Below are positions 24,027 through 29,996 of a stretch of DNA of 43,175 nucleotides, one piece after another. Location of the stretch: positions 230 through 43,404 of the forward strand of contig DLLG01000006.1 of the NCBI GenBank assembly GCA_002479075.1, in the 5' to 3' direction. This DNA comes from Clostridiales bacterium UBA7568. Its GTDB lineage: Bacteria > Bacillota > Clostridia > Oscillospirales > CAG-272. Both the position numbers and the translations under genes were made by a program. The notes beneath the pieces were generated by a model that saw nothing but the letters and a program-made list of their open reading frames with translations, did not search any database and was not told the origin of the DNA. The first letter of the stretch is position 1, and each line of letters opens with the position of its first letter.

Positions 24027-24508
24027 GCCTGACGACGGAGAAGGAAGCGCTGTATACGGAATACCGCGACAAGGTAAGCCGTTATGTTTTCTGTAAGCTT
24101 CGGAACAAAAACGATGCAGAAGATCTTGTAAGCGAAATTTTCCTAAAAGTGTACGAAAATCTCGATACGTTTGACGCAAGCTTAGCTTCCGTTTCAACGT
24201 GGATCTACACGATCACGCGGAACGCCGTAACAGATTATTTCAGGTCAAACCGTACATATTCGGAATTGCCGGAGGAAATGTCGGACGGGGGCGGAGCCGA
24301 TTGCGTTGTTTTGCAAAAAGAATCTCTTGCGGCACTCGGAAAAGCCCTCGGCAAGCTCGACGGACGCTGCCGCGCACTTGTAATCTTAAAGTATTACAAG
24401 AAAATGTCGCTGAAAGATATAGCGTCAAGAATGGGCATATCGTATGCATATGTAAAAATTCTGCACAAAAGCGCTTTGAACAAACTTAAAAATTATTTGA
24501 GCGATTGA
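24023..24508 (+). CDS. ECF-family RNA polymerase sigma factor
   Basis: 161 residues with the two conserved regions of group 4 sigma factors: region 2 (NDAEDLVSEIFLKVYENLDTF, then STWIYTITRNAVTDYFR) and region 4 (ALVILKYYKKMSLKDIASRMG then YVKILHKSALNKLKNYL). A conventional transmembrane anti-sigma gene is absent; the coupled small protein upstream and the RsbW-like kinase further up are candidate partners. Its position between exporter and precursor genes suggests it drives the precursor operon. I could not identify a -35/-10 pair specific to it. Confidence 0.9.
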   Translation: MSLTTEKEALYTEYRDKVSRYVFCKLRNKNDAEDLVSEIFLKVYENLDTFDASLASVSTWIYTITRNAVTDYFRSNRTYSELPEEMSDGGGADCVVLQKESLAALGKALGKLDGRCRALVILKYYKKMSLKDIASRMGISYAYVKILHKSALNKLKNYLSD

Positions 24509-24541
24509 GCTCAAACAAAATTATATAGGAGGACAAACAAT

Positions 24542-24724
24542 ATGAACGAGCAGAAGAAAGAAATCAAAACCGACAAAGCGAAACTGAATGAAAACGATCT
24601 TGAAAAAGTTGACGGCGGCGTAAGAGTAGTAGTCGGCAACGGAAAGATGGGAACGTGCGGAAAATGCGGAACATATGCCTATATTATTGACGGATGTTGC
24701 GAAAAATGCAGAAAAAATAAGTAA
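24542..24724 (+). CDS. Double-glycine peptide with zinc-ribbon-like Cys core (RiPP precursor candidate)
   Basis: 60 residues. A charged leader with the conserved end LNENDLEKVDGG (15-26) places the predicted C39 cut after Gly26. The 34-residue core has CxxC at 39-42 and CC-xx-C at 52, 53 and 56, in the context GTCGKCGTY and DGCCEKCRKNK, which resembles two zinc knuckles. AGGAGG precedes the ATG. First gene after the sigma factor. It may be a modified or metal-binding secreted peptide. The same leader end occurs at 28055. Confidence 0.8.
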   Translation: MNEQKKEIKTDKAKLNENDLEKVDGGVRVVVGNGKMGTCGKCGTYAYIIDGCCEKCRKNK

Positions 24725-24737
24725 CCGAGACACAGCT

Positions 24738-25013
24738 ATGGCAAAAAACAAAAAGCTTATTACAAAAACAAAAGAGGACGAAGCGTCCGATAAAGAGCTT
24801 GAAAATGTTTTGGGCGGCATCGAAATCATAGACAATAAAAGCATTAAGATAAACAATAATAATTTTGACACAAGTATAAATTTCGATAATGTTGACACAA
24901 GCATAAAAATAAACAACAATAACGTTGATATGAGCATAAAACATAGCAACGACTTTAATAAAAGTATATTGCCAAGCAACAATTCGGATATAAGAATACT
25001 GAAAAACAACTGA
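24738..25013 (+). CDS. Double-glycine peptide with Asn-rich repeat core (RiPP precursor candidate)
   Basis: 91 residues. The leader ends SDKELENVLGG (17-27), matching the Gly-Gly leader pattern of its neighbours. The 64-residue core has no Cys. It is built from about five imperfect repeats of 9-11 residues (residues 34-82), each with a Ser-Ile pair (35-36, 46-47, 55-56, 66-67, 76-77) preceded by Asp/Asn and followed by Asn-rich tails, for example VDTSIKINNNN. The ATG is 13 bases past the previous stop, with no strong ribosome site, so coupling is likely. The repeat may form a beta-solenoid or be a substrate for radical SAM chemistry on Asn or Ser; both are inference. Confidence 0.72.
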   Translation: MAKNKKLITKTKEDEASDKELENVLGGIEIIDNKSIKINNNNFDTSINFDNVDTSIKINNNNVDMSIKHSNDFNKSILPSNNSDIRILKNN

Positions 25014-25040
25014 AAAACTCTTAATAAGGAGAAAACAATA

Positions 25041-25463
25041 ATGGAACTGAACAATGAACTCATTGCAAAGGCAAAGGAAGCAAAAACCCCTGAAGAGCTG
25101 ATGGCTCTTGCAAAAGAAAACGGCATTGAATTGACCGAAAAAGAAGCAAATACATATTTTAATCAGCTCCACCCCAAAACTGGCGAGCTTGCAGACGAAG
25201 AGCTTGATAATGTTGCAGGCGGCGGATGCTATTCAAGCGGCGGACGCCTCAAAACCACCTGTGGCTACAAATGCAAGCATTATCAGGACGGGCAGTCAAC
25301 CTATGGTGTAAAAGGCACGTGCTGCAGATGCAGATACTGGGGCGTCGATCCTAACGCTATAAGCGGTTCTCTTTGGGCGACCGTTTTAGAGCTGATTATG
25401 AAAGCTGCTGAGGCGGCTGAACCCCGCGAGTGCTACCATCCCGCCAATAGTAAAAAGGGCTGA
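25041..25463 (+). CDS. Nif11-leader RiPP precursor, Cys-rich core A
   Basis: 140 residues. The leader (1-61) is of the Nif11/proteusin-like type: helix KTPEELMALAKENGIELTE, then FNQL, PKTGELADEELDNVAGG with the predicted cut after Gly61. The 79-residue core has seven Cys (63, 74, 78, 94, 95, 97, 131), starts GCYSSGGRLKTTCGYKC, and ends with an amphipathic helix-like AELIMKAAEAAE-type stretch. AAGGAG lies eight bases from the ATG. The core differs from the other Nif11 members beyond its first nine residues, while the leaders are nearly identical, as in families where one maturase acts on many cores. Confidence 0.9.
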   Translation: MELNNELIAKAKEAKTPEELMALAKENGIELTEKEANTYFNQLHPKTGELADEELDNVAGGGCYSSGGRLKTTCGYKCKHYQDGQSTYGVKGTCCRCRYWGVDPNAISGSLWATVLELIMKAAEAAEPRECYHPANSKKG

Positions 25464-25522
25464 TCGATACAAAAATCTGAGCATTTAATTAAAAAAATAA
25501 AAAACATCAAAGGAGAAACACA

Positions 25523-25918
25523 ATGGAACTGAACAATGAACTTATCGCAAAAGCAAAACAGGCAAAAACCCCCGAAGAGCTGATGACCCTCGCAAAAGAA
25601 AACGGCATTGAATTGACCGAAGAGAGCGCAAATGCGTATTTTAATCAGTTCAACCCCAAAATGGGCGAGCTTGCGGACGACGAGCTTGACAACGTTGCCG
25701 GCGGTTCGTGCTACGCAGGCGACGGAAGAATGGTCACTTCATTAGGTCACGTGTGCCACGGATTCCGCTGCAAAAAAGACGGCAGCGGTGCGTACAATTT
25801 TATATGTATTGTGCCGCATTGCAGAGAATGTGATGCAGTCGCAAATTGCGGGTCGTGCAAATATTGCTCGTACGAAAATGGCTTGTGGCTTTGCAATAAT
25901 CCCGAGAATACAAAATAA
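25523..25918 (+). CDS. Nif11-leader RiPP precursor, Cys-rich core B1
   Basis: 131 residues. The leader (1-61) differs from that at 25041 at a few positions only and ends GELADDELDNVAGG. The 70-residue core has ten Cys (63, 78, 83, 95, 100, 103, 109, 112, 115, 124) and aligns with the core at 26241. Shared landmarks are SCYAxDGR, GHxCxGFxCKK, CKYC and YExGLWLCN. AAAGGAG precedes the ATG. A 59-base AT-rich gap separates it from the previous gene. Confidence 0.9.
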   Translation: MELNNELIAKAKQAKTPEELMTLAKENGIELTEESANAYFNQFNPKMGELADDELDNVAGGSCYAGDGRMVTSLGHVCHGFRCKKDGSGAYNFICIVPHCRECDAVANCGSCKYCSYENGLWLCNNPENTK

Positions 25919-25942
25919 ATTTACTTGAATAAGGAGTTTTTT

Positions 25943-26179
25943 ATGGAAAACAAATTTACACCCGAACTTATTGAAAAGGCAAAATCGGCAAAAAGCACCG
26001 AGGAGCTTATGGCTCTCGCAAAAGAAAACGGCATTGAACTGACCGAAGAAGCAGCAAATACATATTTTAATCAGCTCAACCCAAAAACGGGAGAGCTTGC
26101 AGATGATGAACTTGATAACGTTGCCGGCGGCGGATGCCATTCTGATAACGGATACCTTAATACACATCAGATATTTTGA
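25943..26179 (+). CDS. Nif11-leader precursor with very short core
   Basis: 78 residues from ATG 25943, with AAGGAG upstream (an ATG at 25925 lies ahead of that site). A complete Nif11-type leader ends GELADDELDNVAGG (50-63). The core is only 15 residues with one Cys, starting GCHSDNGYLN like the other cores. Reading on in the other frames does not restore a Cys-rich tail, so a simple frameshift is not the cause. It may be a truncated relic or a genuine mini-peptide. Confidence 0.8.
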   Translation: MENKFTPELIEKAKSAKSTEELMALAKENGIELTEEAANTYFNQLNPKTGELADDELDNVAGGGCHSDNGYLNTHQIF

Positions 26180-26240
26180 AAAAAGCTTGATTGCCCCTGC
26201 ATAATACACATTTGAAAATTTATTATAATAGGAGTTTTTA

Positions 26241-26621
26241 ATGGAAAAGGAACTTATCGTAAAGGCAAAACAAGCAAAAACCCCGAAAGAACTGATGGCT
26301 CTTGCAAAAGAAAGCGGCATTGAGCTGACCGATGAGAGTGCAGAGGCGTATTTTGAAATCATACATCCGAAAGCCGGCGAGCTTGCAGACGAAGAGCTTG
26401 ACAACGTTGCCGGCGGTTCGTGCTACGCAGACGACGGCAGAGAAATTGTGACAGTCGGTCACGGCTGCACGGGTTTTGTATGTAAAAAATGCGGCAACGA
26501 AAATGTCATTACCGGCGTCGGTGTTGTGTTCTGCAAATGCGGCTGTATGGCGGTATGCAACAACTGCAAATACTGCACATACGAAAAAGGTCTCTGGCTT
26601 TGCAACAAAAAGAAGAAATAA
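26241..26621 (+). CDS. Nif11-leader RiPP precursor, Cys-rich core B2
   Basis: 126 residues. The leader (1-59) has the same blocks (KTPKELMALAKESGIELT, GELADEELDNVAGG) but loses FNQL for FEII. The 67-residue core has eleven Cys (61, 76, 81, 84, 98, 100, 102, 106, 109, 112, 121) and is the paralogue of the core at 25523, with extra Cys in the middle (FCKCGC). TAGGAG precedes the ATG. It is directly followed by the radical SAM gene (14-base gap). Confidence 0.9.
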   Translation: MEKELIVKAKQAKTPKELMALAKESGIELTDESAEAYFEIIHPKAGELADEELDNVAGGSCYADDGREIVTVGHGCTGFVCKKCGNENVITGVGVVFCKCGCMAVCNNCKYCTYEKGLWLCNKKKK

Positions 26622-26635
26622 ACCGATTCTGAAAA

Positions 26636-28021
26636 ATGCGTTATATTTTGAACCCATATATTGCCCTGCGTTCGTGGCGGATTGTCCCCTATGCCTATTA
26701 CATAAAGGGAGAACGAAATGCGGCGGGACTGAAAAAAGAAGAATTTGAATTTCTGTCGATGTGTGACGGACAAACCGAGCTGCCGGACGAAAACGAAAGC
26801 GCTATCGCGCGCGAGCTCATTGAAAAAGGCTTTATCCATAAAGCAGAGAGCGGCGAAAAGCTCTCCGATTGGAGCCGTGCCCGCGTTTTTGAAAACCGTT
26901 ATTTCCCCGCAATGAATCTGATGATAACAGGCAAATGCAATTATAATTGTATTCATTGTTTTAATGCGGCAGACAATGCCCCGCTTATGAGCGAATGGAC
27001 AATGGAGGAAATGAACAGCCTTCTTGACCAGTCGCGTGATTGCGGGATAAATGCGTTCACAATCACCGGCGGCGAGCCTATGCTGCACAAAAATTTCTTT
27101 GAAATTATAGAAGGCATCTATTCGCGCGGAATGGTCGTCGAAGAACTGAATACAAACGGATATTTCATAAACAAACAGGCACTTAAGTGCCTGAAAAATA
27201 TCGGATGTGTTCCTCTTGTGAAAATATCCTTCGATGGGATCGGCTATCACGATTGGATGCGAAATCATAAGGGTGCCGAACAAACGGCGCTGGATGCGAT
27301 TTCTCTCTGTATTGAAAACGGATTTCCCGTCAAAGTGCAAACGAATATGAATCGTCGGAACTGCGACGCAATGCTTGAAACGGCAAGAAAGCTTGACGCA
27401 ATGGGCGTAAATGAAATGCGGATCATCCGCACGACCGAAGCTCCGCGTTGGGTACAGAATGCCGGCGACGCCTGCCTTACGTTTGAAGAGTATTTTGATA
27501 AAGCGATCTGTCTCTGGCAGAAATACGCGGCGGAAACTCATAATATGAATCTGACCGTATGGCAAGTGGGAACGCTTTATCCGAAAACAAAATTTTATAC
27601 TCTTGCCGCAGTGAACTCCTGCAAGGGCAAATATCGCGACAGCGCACCCGTATGCAAAGGCAATCGCGGAATGGTCGCCGTTGCAGCAAACGGAAATCTT
27701 TATCCGTGCCACCAGATGTCCGGCTATTACGAGCAGCGTGGATATTTTCTCGGCAACATAAAACAAACTCCGCTGAAAGCTTTGCTTTCGGACGGAAAAT
27801 ACCTTGAAGAAGTCTGTACAACGCTCGGAACGCTGCGGGAGAAAAACAAAAAATGCGATAATTGCGCCCATTTTGAACTCTGCAACGGCGGTTGTCGCGC
27901 CATAGCATTGGCTCTCACGGGAGACAAGCTCGGAATCGACCCTTCCAAATGCTTCTTCTGGGAAAACGGATACGCTGAAAAAATCGCGGCAGTTCTTCCC
28001 GATTACAGCACAAATATTTAA
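26636..28021 (+). CDS. Radical SAM/SPASM peptide maturase
   Basis: 461 residues. The N-terminus (1-90), with NPYIALRSWRIVPYAYYIKG, resembles the leader-recognition part of peptide-modifying radical SAM proteins. The radical SAM cluster motif CNYNCIHC is at 101-108, with ITGGEP following. The C-terminal SPASM region (about 329-450) holds auxiliary-cluster Cys in VCKGNRG, YPCHQMSG, KKCDNCAHFELCNGGC and the final PSKCFF. Such enzymes make thioether, carbon-carbon or carbon-oxygen links, or epimerise residues, in RiPP cores. It lies among seven precursor candidates and is the only modifying enzyme in the locus. No clear ribosome site precedes its ATG, so coupling to the precursor is likely. The modification type cannot be told from the sequence. 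Confidence 0.92.
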   Translation: MRYILNPYIALRSWRIVPYAYYIKGERNAAGLKKEEFEFLSMCDGQTELPDENESAIARELIEKGFIHKAESGEKLSDWSRARVFENRYFPAMNLMITGKCNYNCIHCFNAADNAPLMSEWTMEEMNSLLDQSRDCGINAFTITGGEPMLHKNFFEIIEGIYSRGMVVEELNTNGYFINKQALKCLKNIGCVPLVKISFDGIGYHDWMRNHKGAEQTALDAISLCIENGFPVKVQTNMNRRNCDAMLETARKLDAMGVNEMRIIRTTEAPRWVQNAGDACLTFEEYFDKAICLWQKYAAETHNMNLTVWQVGTLYPKTKFYTLAAVNSCKGKYRDSAPVCKGNRGMVAVAANGNLYPCHQMSGYYEQRGYFLGNIKQTPLKALLSDGKYLEEVCTTLGTLREKNKKCDNCAHFELCNGGCRAIALALTGDKLGIDPSKCFFWENGYAEKIAAVLPDYSTNI

Positions 28022-28054
28022 TATACTTTCAGACCAAAGGAAAGGAAAATAAAT

Positions 28055-28267
28055 ATGAACAATCAAAATAACGAAAAAAATGCGTATACGCTCACGGACA
28101 AAGATCTTGAAAAGGTTTCGGGCGGCACATCGACGCAAGTCCCCGGCATTTCCTGTCCGCGCTGCGGAAAATTTATTCCGACAACAATTACGGAGCTGAT
28201 GACTCAAGGACATCTCAGATGCCCGTACTGCCTGTCGATACTGAATATTGATCGGAAAAATTCCTGA
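28055..28267 (+). CDS. Double-glycine peptide with CPxC...CPxC core (RiPP precursor candidate)
   Basis: 70 residues. The leader end LTDKDLEKVSGG (13-24) is almost the same as in the peptide at 24542. The 46-residue core has CPRCG (34-38) and CPYC (56-59), spaced like a zinc ribbon. AAGGAAAGG lies upstream of the ATG. Last gene before the terminator. Unlike the Nif11 members it has no helical Nif11 block. Confidence 0.8.
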   Translation: MNNQNNEKNAYTLTDKDLEKVSGGTSTQVPGISCPRCGKFIPTTITELMTQGHLRCPYCLSILNIDRKNS

Positions 28268-28478
28268 ATAAACTGCGGCATTTATCCGTACAGTCGAACC
28301 TGCCGGATCACGGCACAGTTATTAAAACCTAAAACAAGCGATATCGTCTTATCTTTAAAGATATCTGATATCGCTTGTTTTTTGTATAATATTAAAACTT
28401 TATCGGCACTTTCGCGTTCGACTATTGCAGGGTGTTCGGCTCGACAAGCAGAAAACTGCTCTGCCGAAAGCAACTGTA
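28268..28478. other. Short gap holding the peptide-locus terminator
   Basis: Apart from the hairpin at 28331-28383 I see no gene or promoter of note. Confidence 0.4.
28331..28383 (+). terminator. Terminator of the peptide locus
   Basis: The perfect 15-bp arms AAAACAAGCGATATC (28331-28345) and GATATCGCTTGTTTT (28367-28381) enclose an inner palindrome, then further T residues. Arms of this length are unusual; the structure probably works on both strands. Confidence 0.88.
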
Positions 28479-28802
28479 TCATTCTAATGCTTCTTTGACA
28501 TAATACGCCTGTATCCGGCTTTCGGTAACAAGAACGGATTCCTGACGGAAAAACGCGCACAGATCTTTGGCAATATCATTTACAATAGATTTTTCAATGT
28601 CAATAAGGGTAAGAACCAGACTTGTTTCTTTGGCATATTCTCCGCTTTCATAAATATATCCGCCTTCTTGCACGCCGAAAGAAAAAGGCACTTTATATGA
28701 ATGGCACACATTGCGAAGCACCCTGATATATTTTTCGCTTTCAAAAAGCTGTGTTTTCGTAGTTGAATCGTGCAGTCCTATATATATTTTTGATTCGACC
28801 AT
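28479..28802 (-). CDS. Small DUF3574-like protein
   Basis: 107 residues, no signal peptide or membrane helix. The layout KIYIGLHDSTTKTQ, a central FGVQEGGYIYESGEYAKETSLVL and a C-terminal FFRQESVLVTESRI matches what I know of the DUF3574 pattern (a Y-x-G-L start, GG-Y/W turn, F-x-QESV-L end). Function unknown. GAAGGAAAT precedes the ATG. The gene is AT-rich and convergent with the peptide locus. Confidence 0.6.
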   Translation of the reverse strand: MVESKIYIGLHDSTTKTQLFESEKYIRVLRNVCHSYKVPFSFGVQEGGYIYESGEYAKETSLVLTLIDIEKSIVNDIAKDLCAFFRQESVLVTESRIQAYYVKEALE

Positions 28803-29089
28803 ATTTCCTTCTCCGTCTCCACGCTTGCCCGGCAGATTCGAATCTGCAGAGCCATTTGTATAAATAAATTTATAGTATAATTGATTTGGATGTTGCGCTT
28901 TTTATTTTCCCAAAAATCAGCACTATTTATATAGGTGTCATACAATTTCTCATAGGACAAATTATAGAAACGTGCGCCGCCATTCCTGTGTTTATTATAT
29001 CATACATCGAAATCCGTTTCAAGTTAAATATCCGGTTGCGGAGTATCACTGCACAGGAAACTACTTTCCGCAAGCAAATATAACTGAAA
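28803..29089. other. AT-rich gap upstream of the DUF3574-like gene
   Basis: Contains TATACT about 65 bases upstream of the DUF3574-like start on the minus strand, a possible -10, with no good -35. Short open frames here overlap on both strands without ribosome sites. No gene seen. Confidence 0.35.
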
Positions 29090-29116
29090 AAAGCACTTGC
29101 AATGCAAGTGCTTTTT
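29090..29116 (-). terminator. Terminator after tRNA-Gln
   Basis: The AAGCACTTGCA/TGCAAGTGCTT stem with A- and T-runs on either side immediately follows the CCA end of the tRNA on the minus strand. Confidence 0.8.
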
Positions 29117-29192
29117 GGCTGGGATAGCTGGACTCGAACCAGCGAAATGCAAGAGTCAAAGTCTTGTGCCTTACCGACTTGGCTATATCCCA
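29116..29192 (-). tRNA. tRNA-Gln (anticodon TTG)
   Basis: On the minus strand the acceptor stem TGGGATA pairs with TATCCCA, the CCA end is encoded, and the anticodon arm is CAAGA-CTTTGAC-TCTTG with TTG as anticodon. The T arm has GGTTCGAGTCC-type sequence. The D arm AGCCAAGTCGGTAAGGC is typical of bacterial tRNA-Gln. Confidence 0.95.
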
Positions 29193-29208
29193 ATATTTTT
29201 CTCGTAAT

Positions 29209-29237
29209 ATTTTATCACACAAAAAAAACAATGTCAA
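29209..29237 (-). promoter_or_regulatory. tRNA-Gln promoter
   Basis: TTGACA (29232-29237), 17 bases, TAAAAT (29209-29214) on the minus strand, 17 bases ahead of the tRNA. Confidence 0.85.
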
Positions 29238-29244
29238 TACAAAA

Positions 29245-29275
29245 ATCCCGCAGAAGCGGGATTTTTGTTTTTGAA
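29245..29275 (-). terminator. Terminator after surE
   Basis: The perfect AATCCCGC-TTCT-GCGGGATT stem with a T-run on the minus strand lies just past the surE stop and before the tRNA promoter. Confidence 0.85.
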
Positions 29276-29276
29276 A

Positions 29277-29996
29277 TTATTTCAGCTTTGATATTTCGGA
29301 AAGAACTTTATAGTCCGTTCTGTCAAGCGTGATCGGCGTTACGGATATGTAGCCGTTTAAGGTTGCGTCCGTGTCAAGGGCGAAATCTTTTTTGTCAATA
29401 TGAACGCAGAGTCCCCTCTGGCGATATGAAAAGTCGCCCGTTTTTTCAAAAGTATCGTTATAATATCTGCCGCCCTGACGGGTGAAAAGAATTTCTTTTG
29501 CATCCTTCGGAATGTTGACGTTATAAAGCGAGGAATGCGAAAGAAGACCGTGTTTTACGAAAAAGTCGCAGACTCTGTCAAGATGAGCTCCGACACCGTC
29601 CAAATAATCCGGCTGGGTAGACACGGCAACAGCCGGCACGCCCTCCGCCGCCGCCTCGAATATCGCGCCGACAGTTCCGGAATAGACAATATCCGTTCCG
29701 ATGTTCAGCCCGCAGTTGATTCCGGAGAGGACAAGATCAAACTTCTCTCCGAGCCCCAGTAAAGCAAACCTTACACAGTCCGCAGGGGTTGAATCGACGG
29801 CAAACGCCCGCTTCGCTCCCGGAAAGTCGACCTCTTTTATCTCCATTTCCGAATGAATATTTATTCCGTGACTTTTGCCGCTCTGTTCGCTCTTCGGCGC
29901 GATTACCGTCACCTCACCGAGCCTCTTTGCCCAATTTGCGAGCACGCTTATTCCCTTTGCGCCGATACCGTCATCATTTGTCAGAAGTATTTTCAT
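29277..29996 (-). CDS. surE: 5'/3'-nucleotidase SurE
   Basis: Metal-dependent nucleoside monophosphate phosphatase of 239 residues. The N-terminal LLTNDDG with the metal-binding DD, then SEQSG, the STPADCVRF segment and SGINCGLNIGTDIVYSGTVGAI are the SurE signature blocks. Last gene of a four-gene minus-strand operon (exonuclease, two DHH proteins, SurE), with its start overlapping the preceding stop by four bases. In this setting it may finish degradation of nucleotides released by the upstream nucleases. Confidence 0.95.
   Translation of the reverse strand: MKILLTNDDGIGAKGISVLANWAKRLGEVTVIAPKSEQSGKSHGINIHSEMEIKEVDFPGAKRAFAVDSTPADCVRFALLGLGEKFDLVLSGINCGLNIGTDIVYSGTVGAIFEAAAEGVPAVAVSTQPDYLDGVGAHLDRVCDFFVKHGLLSHSSLYNVNIPKDAKEILFTRQGGRYYNDTFEKTGDFSYRQRGLCVHIDKKDFALDTDATLNGYISVTPITLDRTDYKVLSEISKLK

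Noticed and set aside
25943..26240. Frameshift explanation for the short Nif11 core
   Set aside because: Alternative frames after the Gly-Gly site give no Cys-rich tail and stop within about 60 bases; truncation by deletion or a true short core is more likely.
26459..28213. Long minus-strand open frame of 584 codons opposite the radical SAM gene
   Set aside because: It is antisense to a gene with clear motifs and a matching reading frame, has no ribosome site, and its product is not like any known family.
28778..28960. 60-codon minus-strand frame upstream of the DUF3574-like gene
   Set aside because: It overlaps that gene's ribosome site and start, contains the likely promoter region and has no family resemblance.
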